The position numbers were made by a program, and so were the translations under genes. Of a DNA stretch of 64,000 nucleotides, positions 28,158-36,757 are shown piece after piece (the stretch's first letter is position 1; each line of letters begins with the position of its first letter). The notes under the pieces were generated by a model. The model saw only the letters and a program-made list of their open reading frames with translations. It ran no database searches and had not been told where the DNA came from. This stretch comes from Flavonifractor sp. An10 (GTDB taxonomy: Bacteria > Bacillota > Clostridia > Oscillospirales > Oscillospiraceae). Location of the stretch: NCBI RefSeq assembly GCF_002161215.1, contig NZ_NFMB01000012.1, positions 1 to 64,000 of the forward strand, in the 5' to 3' direction.

Positions 28158-29324
28158 ATGAACGAGATTATTCTGCTGAAGCTGGGGGAGCTGGTGCTCA
28201 AGGGCCTGAACCGGCGCACCTTTGAAGACCGGCTCATCGCCAACGCCCGCCGCCGGCTCCAGGCCCACGGCAAATTCAAGGTATACACCAAGCAGTCCAC
28301 CATGTATGTGGAGCCCCAGGACGACAGCTGCGACCTGGACGGCGCGTGGGAGGCCATGAAGCGCCTGTTCGGCGTGGTGGGCCTGTCCCGGGCCCGGGCC
28401 TGTGAGAAGGACGCGGACGCCATGCTCCAGACCGCCATCGAGTACCTGGGGGACAAGCTCTCCGCCGCCCACACCTTCAAGGTGGAGTCCAAGCGGGCGG
28501 ACAAGAGCTTCCCCATGACCTCCATCCAGCTGTCCCAGTACGTGGGGGGCGAGCTGGACGAGAAATACCCCAACCTGAAGGTGGACGTGCGCCATCCGGA
28601 GCTGACGGTGCACCTGGAGGTGCGGGACTATGCCGCCTACGTCCACGCCGATCCGGAGCCCGGCGCCGGCGGCCTGCCGGTGGGGGTGGGCGGCCGGGCG
28701 GTGAGCCTGCTGTCCGGCGGCATCGACTCCCCGGTGGCCTCCTGGATGATCGCCAAGCGGGGCATCGCCCTGGACATGGTGCACTTCTTCTCCTACCCCT
28801 ACACCTCCGAGGAGGCCAAGCAGAAGGTGCTGGATCTGGCCAAGATCCTCACCCCCTGGTGCGGACGGCTCACCGTCCACGTGGTGCCCTTCACCGCCAT
28901 CCAGGAGGAGCTGCGCCGCAGGTGCCCCGAGGAGCTGTTCACCGTCCTCATGCGCCGGTTCATGATGCGCATCGCCGAGCAGGTGGCCCAGCGGTGCGGC
29001 GCCGGGGCCATCGTCACCGGTGAGAGCCTGGGCCAGGTGGCCAGCCAGACCATGGACGCCATGCGGGCCACCACCGCCGTCACCACCCTGCCCATCCTCC
29101 GGCCGGTGGTGGGCATGGACAAGGAGGAGATCGTCCGCATCGCCCGGAAGATCGGCACCTTTGAGACCTCCATCCTCCCCTACGAGGACTGCTGCACCGT
29201 ATTCACCCCCCGGCACCCCCGGCTCCACCCCATGCTGGGGGAGCTGGAGGCCGCCGAGTCCGCCCTGGACGTGGACGGCCTGGTGGCCGCCGCGGCGGAC
29301 GGCATCGAGCGCATCCGCGTGTAA
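28158..29324 (+). CDS. thiI: tRNA 4-thiouridine synthase ThiI (no rhodanese domain)
   Basis: 388 residues. ThiI adenylates U8 of tRNA for sulfur insertion and, in some bacteria, serves thiamine thiazole synthesis. N-terminal ferredoxin-like and THUMP domains (about 1-165) and a PP-loop ATPase domain with LLSGGIDSPVASW (about 188-200). The C-terminal rhodanese domain of enterobacterial ThiI is missing, as in most Firmicutes, where a cysteine desulfurase partner supplies sulfur; none is adjacent here. The ATG at 28158 overlaps no gene; GAGAG lies upstream as a weak RBS. Confidence 0.95.
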   Translation: MNEIILLKLGELVLKGLNRRTFEDRLIANARRRLQAHGKFKVYTKQSTMYVEPQDDSCDLDGAWEAMKRLFGVVGLSRARACEKDADAMLQTAIEYLGDKLSAAHTFKVESKRADKSFPMTSIQLSQYVGGELDEKYPNLKVDVRHPELTVHLEVRDYAAYVHADPEPGAGGLPVGVGGRAVSLLSGGIDSPVASWMIAKRGIALDMVHFFSYPYTSEEAKQKVLDLAKILTPWCGRLTVHVVPFTAIQEELRRRCPEELFTVLMRRFMMRIAEQVAQRCGAGAIVTGESLGQVASQTMDAMRATTAVTTLPILRPVVGMDKEEIVRIARKIGTFETSILPYEDCCTVFTPRHPRLHPMLGELEAAESALDVDGLVAAAADGIERIRV

Positions 29325-29338
29325 CCCACAGAACGAGA

Positions 29339-29376
29339 GACGCCCCGGGCGGCCGTTGGCCGCCCGGGGCGTCTTG
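29339..29376 (+). terminator. Terminator-like hairpin after thiI
   Basis: GACGCCCCGGGCGGCC and GGCCGCCCGGGGCGTC form a perfect 16-bp stem with loop GTT, followed by TTG. The last 18 bases (29359-29376) recur at 29586-29603, just before the convergent gene's stop, so the repeat element between them has a flanking direct repeat. Confidence 0.75.
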
Positions 29377-29583
29377 CTGTCGAAAACCTCCCACAAGGAA
29401 AAGCCTCGCAGAGTTCCTGCGGCCGTAGCCGCAGGAATAAAGTCAAAATCTGTCATTTCCGGGGACATGTGCCTCGGAAATGACACTTCTCATGGCGGAA
29501 GGGGCGACAATTTCGCAAGAAATCGAGCATCTTCCGCCATGCAATTCTTCTCAAAAAAGTGGCTTCGCCACTTTTTTGAGACG
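29377..29583 (-). repeat. Multi-hairpin structured repeat, copy 2 (inverted)
   Basis: Reads on the minus strand as the same chain of four hairpins as 6713-6921, about 90% identical. Stem changes are largely paired: CTCA...TGAG for CTCG...CGAG. It lies between the convergent thiI and CmpB-like genes and is flanked by an 18-bp direct repeat (29359-29376 and 29586-29603). Confidence 0.85.
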
Positions 29584-29603
29584 CCGCCGCCCGGGGCGTC
29601 TTG

Positions 29604-30902
29604 TTATCCGGTCATTTTGGCGTAGGGGTAGATGCGGTACATCACGTCGTCGTTGTAGTGCTCGTCCATCCACACCTGCCAGGGCTGGTCGGCCGGCTCC
29701 CCGGCGGCGCGCTGGCTGTACCGGGTCAGGGCCGCGGCACTGAAGACCATGTTCACCGCCATGAACACCGTCAGGGCCCACACCAGGAGCTTGCCCGGCC
29801 GGGCGGGGATTTTGGCGATCCACCGGGCCAGGACGGGGTAGAGCCCCTTGAACCAGGCCACGGCGGCAAAGCCCCAGAAGAAGCAGTAGAGCAGGTTGAT
29901 GCGCCCGCCCAGGTTGAAGGGGATGGCGCTGTAGTCCCAGAACACGGTGCCGAAGGCCAGCTCGGTAAACACGCTGCACAGGTACTCGTACAGGCCGCCC
30001 AGCAGGGTGCCCGCCACGAAGAAGAAGCTGGCCGAGCGCTCCCGGTACTTGTACAGCAGCAGGGTGGCCGCCGCCAGGGCCAGGCCCCACACGATGCTGA
30101 AGGGGCCCCACACCACGCTGGAGCGGCTCATCCACCAGCCCAGGCGGACGCGGCAGAACAGGGTCTCCGCCAGATCGCCGCACACGCCGCCGATGTAGAA
30201 CAGCAGCAGGATGCTGTAGAAGCTGGCGCCTTTGGTAAAGGGATTGACCTTGACGGCCTCTTTCCGCCGGACGAAGTCCGCCCGGGGATAGGCCTTTTGG
30301 ATGCGCCCCTCGGTGTGGCGGAGGATCCACTCCCCCATGCGCACCGACAGGGCGGCCAGGCGGTTGTTGAGCCGCTCCACCGGGGGCAGGACGCTGCGCA
30401 CCCCCAGCAGGGTGAGCAGGGTACCCAACACGTCCGCCGCCAGGATGCACACCAGCACCAGCAGAAGGATCTCCCGCACCAGCGGGGGGATGAGCTCATA
30501 CAGGGCCAGCAGCAGGGGGTTGCCCCACTGCACGGCGATAAGGCCCAGGGCGCCCCACACCAGGGAGGCGGTGAAGCAGATGTAGCCGTCCAGGTTCCAC
30601 TTCCGGCCGGAGTAGTCCCACCAGCGGGTGTGGGTGGCCTTCTCCAGCAGGTGGCCGGAGATCCACTCCACCACCGTGGCGGCCACGGCGCAGCCCAGGA
30701 AGAGGAAGAACCAGCTGCCCCGCAGCTCGGTCAGGCCCTCGGACAGCACCACGGCGGTGAGGCCGTAGGACGCGCACCAGGGGCCGAAGAGGACGCTGCG
30801 ATCCACATAGCGCCGCTGCCTGACCGCGGCCAGGGCCGTCTCCAGCACCCAGCCCAGGAAGGCGTAGCAGAAGAACAGCCACAGCAGGTTAAACAGAGTC
30901 AT
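29604..30902 (-). CDS. Putative ABC transporter permease, CmpB/DUF1113-type, two tandem domains
   Basis: 432 residues, almost entirely membrane spans. The N-terminal half (LFFCYAFLGWVLET..., GPWCASYGL, EWISGHLLEK...WWDYS) is the PF06541-type domain. The C-terminal half repeats the plan (FYIGGVCGDLAET, WGPFSIVWG, YEYLCS...FWDYS), so the protein is an internal duplication of two such domains. The name permease comes from database convention; no ATPase gene is adjacent and transport is unproven. Start ATG at 30902 with AAAGGTGG; a GTG nine bases earlier lies inside that RBS. Confidence 0.82.
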   Translation of the reverse strand: MTLFNLLWLFFCYAFLGWVLETALAAVRQRRYVDRSVLFGPWCASYGLTAVVLSEGLTELRGSWFFLFLGCAVAATVVEWISGHLLEKATHTRWWDYSGRKWNLDGYICFTASLVWGALGLIAVQWGNPLLLALYELIPPLVREILLLVLVCILAADVLGTLLTLLGVRSVLPPVERLNNRLAALSVRMGEWILRHTEGRIQKAYPRADFVRRKEAVKVNPFTKGASFYSILLLFYIGGVCGDLAETLFCRVRLGWWMSRSSVVWGPFSIVWGLALAAATLLLYKYRERSASFFFVAGTLLGGLYEYLCSVFTELAFGTVFWDYSAIPFNLGGRINLLYCFFWGFAAVAWFKGLYPVLARWIAKIPARPGKLLVWALTVFMAVNMVFSAAALTRYSQRAAGEPADQPWQVWMDEHYNDDVMYRIYPYAKMTG

Positions 30903-30952
30903 GGACTCCACCTTTCTCGCGCCGCACAGGGCGCGCGGAGGTCAGCGGCGGC

Positions 30953-32269
30953 TCACCGCCGCCGTGCGGGCGGGGGGATCTGGGGCTCATCGTGCTCCAT
31001 GACGTCGAAGTAGTCCTTGTCCTCCAGCTCCGGCCTGCGGTGGCGGATGGCCTCGGTGAGCAGGGGGTAGAGCACGATGGCCAGCAGGCCGCCGGAATAG
31101 CCGTTGTTGTAGAGGTTGACGCCCTCCACCGGGGTGCCGGCGTGGAGCACCACCGAGGAGTGGAGGAAGCCGGCCAGGATGCCGAAGGGCCAGCCGAAGT
31201 AGCCCGAGATGGGGGCCAGGGTGGTGCCGAACAGCATGGCCAGCTGCACCGACGGGTTGTTGATGCGCCAGTGCATGCACACGCCGCCGATGACCACGCC
31301 CACCATGATGGGCAGGATGTTGCGGGCGTGCTTGCCGAAGGCGGAGAAGCCCATGATGGCGAAGATGCCCCCCAGGGTGGGGCCGTTGAGATCCCCGCCG
31401 GTGGCCAGGATGAAGAGCATGCCGATAAGGCCGTTGATGCCGGTGTTGAGGAGCACCGGCGCGGCGCCGAACATGCGCAGGTAGTCGCTGGGGGCCCGGC
31501 CGGTGGTGAGCAGCAGCCGCCGGTACCCCGCCCAGGCCGCCCAGGCCGGCCGTCCGCACAGGAACAGGCCGGTGAGGATCAGCACGGCGCACAAAGCCCC
31601 CAGGGCCAGGGCCAGGGGCAGGTTGTTGCCCGTAGACCAGTGGCTGGCGATGTTGGGATCCGCCCCCAGGGAGCTCATCACCGGCACCAGGATCATGGCC
31701 AGCACGCCGCAGGCAAAGCCCATGTTGTACAGGTTCATGCCGTTCTGGATCTTGTAGGTGTAGGCCGACAGGGGGGGCAGCACAAAGCCGATGAGCACCC
31801 CCACCCCGATGCCCCACCACAGGTTGCCGAAGCCGTTGTCGATGGCCACGTAGCTGACCACCGGCGCCAGGGCGGTGGCCAGCAGGGCGATGGACACATA
31901 CTTGCCGAAGGGCTCCCGCCGCACCTTGGCGTAGAGGAAGGTGCCGGCGATGATGGGCCAGATGTTGGCGATGTTCTTGCCGAAGAGGGCGAAGCCGGCC
32001 ATGAGGCCCAGCTCCACCATGGTGAAGCCGTTGGGGGCCTCCCTGCACAGCCAGAGCAGGCCCACGCTGATGAGGGTCACCAGGGCGGAATTGACAAAGG
32101 CCGCGGAGATACCGGCGATCTGGATGTAGTCGGTGATGAGCGCGTCCTCCATGAGGATGATGGTGCGGATGCCGGGGATAATCTGGGCCGGATCGCCCAG
32201 CATCACCCCCACCGCCGCCAGAAAGACGCAGAAGCAGAGCGAGGCGGGATAGATTTTTGAATACCGCAT
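30953..32269 (-). CDS. DUF1576 multi-span membrane protein
   Basis: 438 residues with about ten hydrophobic spans (for example residues 8-25, 55-75, 85-105, 120-150, 195-235) and a short charged C-terminus (DEPQIPPPARRR). It resembles the DUF1576 family of Firmicutes, whose function is unknown. RBS AAAGGGG precedes the ATG at 32269. It lies 50 bases upstream of the CmpB-like gene and 39 bases after ribF on the same strand, so it may be the tail of the ribF transcript. Confidence 0.7.
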   Translation of the reverse strand: MRYSKIYPASLCFCVFLAAVGVMLGDPAQIIPGIRTIILMEDALITDYIQIAGISAAFVNSALVTLISVGLLWLCREAPNGFTMVELGLMAGFALFGKNIANIWPIIAGTFLYAKVRREPFGKYVSIALLATALAPVVSYVAIDNGFGNLWWGIGVGVLIGFVLPPLSAYTYKIQNGMNLYNMGFACGVLAMILVPVMSSLGADPNIASHWSTGNNLPLALALGALCAVLILTGLFLCGRPAWAAWAGYRRLLLTTGRAPSDYLRMFGAAPVLLNTGINGLIGMLFILATGGDLNGPTLGGIFAIMGFSAFGKHARNILPIMVGVVIGGVCMHWRINNPSVQLAMLFGTTLAPISGYFGWPFGILAGFLHSSVVLHAGTPVEGVNLYNNGYSGGLLAIVLYPLLTEAIRHRRPELEDKDYFDVMEHDEPQIPPPARRR

Positions 32270-32308
32270 GCCGTGACCCCTTTCTTCCGGTGGGTGGCTC
32301 CGATTGAC

Positions 32309-33226
32309 TTATTGGGCTGCGTTCTGCCGGTCAAAATACTCCTTGGTCTGTTGGGCGTTGTGCATGACCTCCGCCTTCAGGGCCTCCAGGCTGTCGAACT
32401 TCCGCTCCCCCCGCAGGCGCTTGTAGAACTCCATGCGGATGGTCTGGCCGTAGAGATCCCCGTGGAAGTCCAGGATGTACCCCTCCACCGTCACCCGGTC
32501 GCCGTCGTCCACCGTGGGGCGCACCCCGATGTTGGTCACCGCCGGGCGGCTCTCCCCGTTCTCGAAGTAGACCCGGGTGGCGTACACCCCGTGGGCGGGC
32601 ACCAGCACGCCGGGCTGGAAGTGGAGGTTCACCGTGGGGAACCCCAGGGTGGAGCCCAGCTTCTTGCCGTGGGCCACCGTGTCCGTCAGGGTGTGGGGGT
32701 GGCCCAGGAACTGGTTGGCCCGCTCCATCTCCCCCTGGGCGATGAGGGTGCGGATGTAGGTGGAGGAGATGGTGATGTGATCCTTCTCCACCTTGGGGAT
32801 GATGTCGCAGCCGATGCCCAGCTGGCCGCACAGCGCCCGCAGCCGCTCCGGGTTGCCCTCCCCCTTGTAGCCGAAGTGGAAGTCGTGGCCCGCCACCAGG
32901 TGCACCGCCCCGTGCTCCGCCGCCAGATAGCCGGTGACGAACTCCCGCCAGGGCATGTGCATCATCCGCTCGTCAAAGTGGGCCACGATCACCTCCCGGA
33001 TGCCGTAGCACCGGCGCATCAGCTCCGCCCGATCCAGGGGGGAGCTGAGCAGGGGCACCGCCGGGGTTTTCAAAATCAGGTTCTCCGGGTGGGTGTCAAA
33101 GGTCACCGCCGCCGGCACGGCCCCCAGCTCCAGGGCCTTCTCCCCCACCCGGCGCAGCAGGGCCCCGTGGCCCAGGTGCACACCGTCGAAGAAGCCCAGG
33201 GCAATGACTCGTTTTTCAGTCTGCAT
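32309..33226 (-). CDS. ribF: Bifunctional riboflavin kinase/FAD synthetase
   Basis: 305 residues; makes FMN and FAD from riboflavin. N-terminal nucleotidyltransferase with ALGFFDGVHLGHGALL (HxGH motif, about residues 9-24) and the later SSTYIRTLI; C-terminal flavokinase with GFPTVNLHF and the AVTNIGVRPTV motif (about 215-225). Start ATG at 33226 with GAGGTG upstream, five bases after the truB stop, so it is probably cotranslated with truB. Confidence 0.95.
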   Translation of the reverse strand: MQTEKRVIALGFFDGVHLGHGALLRRVGEKALELGAVPAAVTFDTHPENLILKTPAVPLLSSPLDRAELMRRCYGIREVIVAHFDERMMHMPWREFVTGYLAAEHGAVHLVAGHDFHFGYKGEGNPERLRALCGQLGIGCDIIPKVEKDHITISSTYIRTLIAQGEMERANQFLGHPHTLTDTVAHGKKLGSTLGFPTVNLHFQPGVLVPAHGVYATRVYFENGESRPAVTNIGVRPTVDDGDRVTVEGYILDFHGDLYGQTIRMEFYKRLRGERKFDSLEALKAEVMHNAQQTKEYFDRQNAAQ

Positions 33227-33231
33227 TGCGC

Positions 33232-34104
33232 TTACACCTCGAAAAAGCTCTTGATGGTGGTGGCCGTCCCCGCCTGGCACCGGCCCAGCAGCAGGAACTC
33301 CCCGCCGGGGCCGTAGAACCGGTAGACCCCGTCCGGCACGCCGGCCGGGCAGGGGAAGGGGTTGCCGTTCCTGGCCCTGGACAGGGCCCGGCCGGTGATC
33401 TCCACCGCGTCATACCCGTAGAAGCAGCCGTCCACCGGCCGGAGCAGAGCCGCGGGATCGGGGGCGGCCTGCACCGCCTCCAGCGTCACCGCGTCGGCCA
33501 GGGTGAAGCCGGCGGCCCCGGTGCGCCGCAGGGCGGACATGCACCCGCCGCAGCCCAGGGCCTGCCCGATGTCGTGGCACAGGGTGCGCACGTAGGTGCC
33601 CTTGGAGCACCGCACCCGCAGGGTGTAGGTGTCCGGCCCGGTCTGCTCCCCCGCCTCCAGGGCGTGGATGGTCACCGGCCGGGGGGGCCGCTCCACCTCC
33701 TTCCCCGCCCGGGCCAGCTCGTAGAGCTTTTTGCCGTCCCGCTTGATGGCGGAGTACATGGGGGGGATCTGGAGGATATTCCCCCGGAAATGGGCCAGGG
33801 CCCCCTCCAGCTCTTCCCGGGTGACGGACACAGGGCGCTTCTCCAGGATTTCGCCGGTGGTATCCTGGGTGTTGGTGACAACGCCCAGTTTTATCTCCGC
33901 CAGATATTCCTTTTCGGATTCACTGGCGAACTCCACCGCCCGGGTGGCCCGGCCGATGAACACCGGCAGTACGCCGGTGGCCATGGGATCCAGGGTGCCG
34001 GCGTGGCCCACCCGCTTCTCGCGGAAAATCCCCCGCAGCTTGGCGCACACGTCCATGGAAGTCCAGTCCCGGGGCTTGTCGATGATAATGATTCCGTTTG
34101 GCAT
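33232..34104 (-). CDS. truB: tRNA pseudouridine-55 synthase
   Basis: 290 residues; forms pseudouridine 55 in the T-arm of tRNAs. Motifs: GIIIIDKPRDWTSMDV at the N-terminus, KRVGHAGTLDPMATGVLPV with the catalytic Asp (about residues 33-51), and the YSAIKRDGKKLYELAR block. The gene's first 60 bases are duplicated at 34254-34313. The start used here (ATG, complement of 34102-34104) is the copy joined to the gene body; its RBS GGGAGG comes from the inserted element. The upstream copy has the stronger GGAGG but is cut off after 20 shared codons. Confidence 0.95.
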   Translation of the reverse strand: MPNGIIIIDKPRDWTSMDVCAKLRGIFREKRVGHAGTLDPMATGVLPVFIGRATRAVEFASESEKEYLAEIKLGVVTNTQDTTGEILEKRPVSVTREELEGALAHFRGNILQIPPMYSAIKRDGKKLYELARAGKEVERPPRPVTIHALEAGEQTGPDTYTLRVRCSKGTYVRTLCHDIGQALGCGGCMSALRRTGAAGFTLADAVTLEAVQAAPDPAALLRPVDGCFYGYDAVEITGRALSRARNGNPFPCPAGVPDGVYRFYGPGGEFLLLGRCQAGTATTIKSFFEV

Positions 34105-34253
34105 ACGCAGAAGCCTCCCTGTGCGCCAAGCATCGGCGCTTTTGCGCCGTCCGAGCGTTTTCGCCCCGGCGAAAACCTCGCCGCAGGCGGAATTCATTTC
34201 CGCCGAGGATGTAATAATCATAGGGTTCCCGCAGACGCGTGCGTCTGTGGGAT
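34105..34253 (-). repeat. Three-hairpin structured element at the truB 5' end
   Basis: 149 bp between the two truB-start copies. Minus-strand reading: hairpin CAGACGC-ACG-GCGTCTG, AT-rich linker, CATCCTCG, stem GGCGGAA-ATGAA-TTCCGCC, CTGCGGCGAGG, stem TTTTCGCC-GGGGCGAAAA, GCTCGGA, stem CGGCGC-AAAA-GCGCCG, then GGGAGG, which serves as the new truB RBS. Compared with the nifJ and mutL copies, each stem has different bases that still pair. Confidence 0.85.
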
Positions 34254-34313
34254 GCACACGTCCATGGAAGTCCAGTCCCGGGGCTTGTCGATGATGATGA
34301 TTCCGTTTGGCAT
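34254..34313 (-). pseudogene. Distal duplicate of the truB 5' end
   Basis: 60 bp identical to the truB start (34045-34104) except one synonymous change (ATC here, ATT in the gene). It has its own GGAGG six bases before the ATG and could be translated into a 31-residue dead-end peptide beginning MPNGIIII. It probably marks the ancestral start of truB. Confidence 0.85.
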
Positions 34314-34339
34314 GGCTGACCTCCGGGTGCGAAAAATAA

Positions 34340-34650
34340 AGTCTCTGCCGTATGGATGCGCGGCGCAGGCGCGCCCTCGGGGGCACCCCGGCAGGTGGAT
34401 GGCGCGCCGAGGTCGTCGCGCCCCACATCGTCGGCCCAAGCTGCGGATCGTTCGCTTCCGCGTAAACGCGAAAGCTCATTCCCTCCGCTGGGCCTCCTTC
34501 TCCCCACACGACCCGCGGCACAGCCGCTGGGCTCGCGCGGGGGCCCCATGAAACGGGCCGGGCTGTTGTCATACCCCCACAGGCGGCGCGCCGGGCCGCC
34601 GCGCCCCTGGGGAGTGCGTCAGCGGGAACGCGGGCGGATAATATCCGCCC
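34340..34650. repeat. Repeat-filled gap between nrnA and truB
   Basis: No gene. Contains the GGCGCGCC...CGCGCCCC palindrome (34400-34425), the two-hairpin element copy 2 (34436-34550; first stem GCTT-c-CGCG with CGCG-a-AAGC at 34454-34475) and a GGGCGGATAATATCCGCCC palindrome followed by CTACG (34632-34654), which reaches into the nrnA stop region. All are transcribed as part of the nusA-infB-truB operon if it is continuous. Confidence 0.7.
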
Positions 34651-35601
34651 CTACGCCTCCGCCTGTACCTGCCGGATGGCGGCTAAAATGGCGGCCTCGG
34701 CCTCGGCCAGGCCGCCGGGCACGGTGCAGCCGGCGGCGGCGGCGTGGCCGCCGCCCCCCAGCAGGGCGCACACCGACGAGGCGTTGAGCCCGCCGCTGGT
34801 GCGCACGGAGAGCTTGCAGCCCCCCTCGGCCAGCTCCCGGATGGTGACGGAGGTCTCAACCCCCTCGATCTGGCCCAGGAAGGCGGCGATGTCCTCCATG
34901 TCCCCCTCCACGGCCCCGGCCTCCTCCATGAGGGACAGGGACACGGGGGCCACGGCGATCTTCCCCCCGTCGTAGCGGTGCATCCGCTCCACGATCAGGC
35001 GCTCCACCTGGAGGCGGGGCCAGGTCTTGGTGCGGAAGTGCTTCTTGTTCAGGGGGAACACGTCCAGGCCGGTGTCCATCAGCGCGGCGGCCGTCCGGTG
35101 GGTGGCGGCGGTGGTGCTGCTGTACTGGAAGCAGCCGGTGTCGGTGGCGATGGCCACATACAGGGGGGCGGCCATGTGGGCCGTCACAGGCCCCAGCTCT
35201 TTCAGGATGTCGTAGATCAGCTCCCCGCAGGCGGCCCGGCCGGCGTCCAGGCAGGTCTGGCGCGCAAAGAACTCCTGGGAGGGGTGGTGGTCGACGGCCA
35301 GGTCAATCCCCCGCTCCAGCCAGGGCCGGCCGGCGTCGGTGAACAGGCTGCGGGCCGCGATGTCCACGCTGACCACCGTGTCCGGCGCGAAGCCCTCCGG
35401 GGCCATGAGGCCCTCCAGATAGGGCAGGAAGATGGGGGTGGCCCCGGTGCCGGGGCAGATATGGGCGGTCTTGCCCAGCCCCCGCAGGCCCCGGCACAGC
35501 CCGGCGGCGCAGCCGATGGTGTCCCCGTCGGGCCGCTTATGGGTGAGGATCAGGTAATTGTCGTGTTCCCGCAGGAACGCGGCGGCTTCCGTGACGGTCA
35601 T
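34651..35601 (-). CDS. nrnA: DHH/DHHA1 phosphoesterase, NrnA-like (oligoribonuclease / pAp phosphatase)
   Basis: 316 residues from the ATG at 35601 (a GTG nine bases earlier overlaps the rbfA stop). NrnA degrades short RNA oligomers and dephosphorylates pAp. The DHH domain shows LTHKRPDGDTIG (about residues 21-32), VSVDIA and AVDHHPS (about 104-110); the DHHA1 domain ends with LGGGGHAAAAGC (about 285-296). RBS GAGGAG eight bases upstream. Its place between rbfA and truB is a conserved Firmicutes arrangement. Confidence 0.9.
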   Translation of the reverse strand: MTVTEAAAFLREHDNYLILTHKRPDGDTIGCAAGLCRGLRGLGKTAHICPGTGATPIFLPYLEGLMAPEGFAPDTVVSVDIAARSLFTDAGRPWLERGIDLAVDHHPSQEFFARQTCLDAGRAACGELIYDILKELGPVTAHMAAPLYVAIATDTGCFQYSSTTAATHRTAAALMDTGLDVFPLNKKHFRTKTWPRLQVERLIVERMHRYDGGKIAVAPVSLSLMEEAGAVEGDMEDIAAFLGQIEGVETSVTIRELAEGGCKLSVRTSGGLNASSVCALLGGGGHAAAAGCTVPGGLAEAEAAILAAIRQVQAEA

Positions 35602-35606
35602 GGCGT

Positions 35607-35996
35607 TCACTCCTCGTCCTCCAGGTGGATGTGCTCGTTGGCCGGGTTGGCGGGCTTGACCACCTCCGGGTCGCGGAGCATGCTCAGGATGTGGGCGCCG
35701 GCGCCGATGGAGTCGTCCTCCACAAACTGCAGCTCCGGCGTGTAGCGCAGCTGGAGGGCCCGGCCCAGCTCCCGCCGCAGATAGCCCCCGGCGGACTTCA
35801 GGCCCTTCACCACCTCTTTTACGTCGCTCTTGTCCAGTACGCTGACGTAGATCCTGGCGTAGCGCAGGTCGGAGGTGGTGTCCACCGCCGTGATGGACAC
35901 CAGCCCGTGGACACGGGGATCCTTCACCGTGCGGATGAGGGCGGCCAGCTCCCGCTGGATCTCCTCGTTGATGCGTCCGATGCGATTGCTCGGCAT
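35607..35996 (-). CDS. rbfA: Ribosome-binding factor A
   Basis: 129 residues; a cold-shock 30S maturation factor that helps process 16S rRNA. Family features: N-terminal RIGRINEEIQRELAALI, the KDPRV..LVSITAV strand-helix, and VKGLKSAGGYLRRELGRALQLRYTPEL. The ATG at 35996 follows AAAGGAG; the longer frame is not supported. An acidic tail (HIHLEDEE) ends the protein, and its stop overlaps the alternative GTG start of nrnA. Confidence 0.95.
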   Translation of the reverse strand: MPSNRIGRINEEIQRELAALIRTVKDPRVHGLVSITAVDTTSDLRYARIYVSVLDKSDVKEVVKGLKSAGGYLRRELGRALQLRYTPELQFVEDDSIGAGAHILSMLRDPEVVKPANPANEHIHLEDEE

Positions 35997-36031
35997 AGCG
36001 TTCTCCTTTCCAGGGGGCCTCAGCCCCCGGT

Positions 36032-36442
36032 CTATCTCTCGATGGTTAAGCAGATCTGGAACTGCTCGTGTAATTGCTTTATGGCATCCAAATCCAGGTC
36101 GGCCAGCCTGCCGCCGAAGCGGTGGGGCCGGGTCGGGCCGTCTCCTACCCACAGGCTCCACAGCTCCACGGCCTCGCCGGGGCGCAGGTGCTTTTCCAGA
36201 TAGGCCCGCAGCTCCGCCGCGTCACCCTCCGTGGCCTGCAGATCCAGCTCATATTGGTATGGCTTCAGCTCCAGGCCCAGATCTTCCACCGCTTCCCGGT
36301 AGTATGTGTGCTCCTGCACGGAGAATCCGTTCGTCTCAATGCTGACCGTATGCCCGCCGTGGGAGCTGGTCTCAACCCGGCGGATGCCGGAGTCGTACAG
36401 GGGCAGGGGCCGGTCGGCGCACAGCAGGGTGACAGCACTCAT
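36032..36442 (-). CDS. Conserved-looking protein of unknown function between infB and rbfA
   Basis: 136 residues, no signal peptide and no membrane span. ATG at 36442 with a good AAGGAG RBS, and codon use like its neighbours, so it is likely real. It has two halves: MSAVTLLCADRPLPLYDSG with a beta-rich HTVSIETNGFSV, then an acidic alpha-beta part ending in QFQICLTIER. I do not recognise a family. Its position inside a translation-factor operon suggests cotranscription but not necessarily related function. Confidence 0.7.
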   Translation of the reverse strand: MSAVTLLCADRPLPLYDSGIRRVETSSHGGHTVSIETNGFSVQEHTYYREAVEDLGLELKPYQYELDLQATEGDAAELRAYLEKHLRPGEAVELWSLWVGDGPTRPHRFGGRLADLDLDAIKQLHEQFQICLTIER

Positions 36443-36757
36443 AAGCTCTCCTTATAAAGACGCACAGGCCCGCCCCCTCCTCAAATGACTTGGGGACGGA
36501 ACGGGCCTGTATGGGTTTGTGGGTTAGGGCGGGCAGGGAAAGGGTATCTCGCCGCCCCGCATGGGCGGGGCAGCAGGTCAACCCCGATCTTTGATACGGG
36601 CTTTGAGGGCCACGGCCGCCTCGTCGACACAAGCTCCAGATCACTCGCTTCGCCGCAGGCGGCAAAGCGCATTCCTTCCGCCGTGTCTCCTCTCCGAACC
36701 GGACCCGCTTCGCTGGGCTCCGGTTCGGTTTTCCTGGCACAGATCTTGGTGGCTTTT
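36443..36757. repeat. Gap between infB and the unknown gene with hairpins and two-hairpin repeat copy 3
   Basis: No gene. ACAGGCCCG...CGGGCCTGT (36465-36510) and GCCGCCCCGC-ATG-GGCGGGGC (36551-36572) can pair. The two-hairpin element occupies 36632-36732: first stem GCTT-c-GCCGC with GCGGC-AAAGC (36647-36668), second stem CCGAACCGG with CCGGTTCGG (36694-36727). The second stem has changed on both sides relative to the other copies. Confidence 0.7.

Noticed and set aside
34218-34439. A separate 73-codon gene upstream of truB
   Set aside because: It is the duplicated truB start read through repeat sequence; only 20 codons match and the rest is unrelated.
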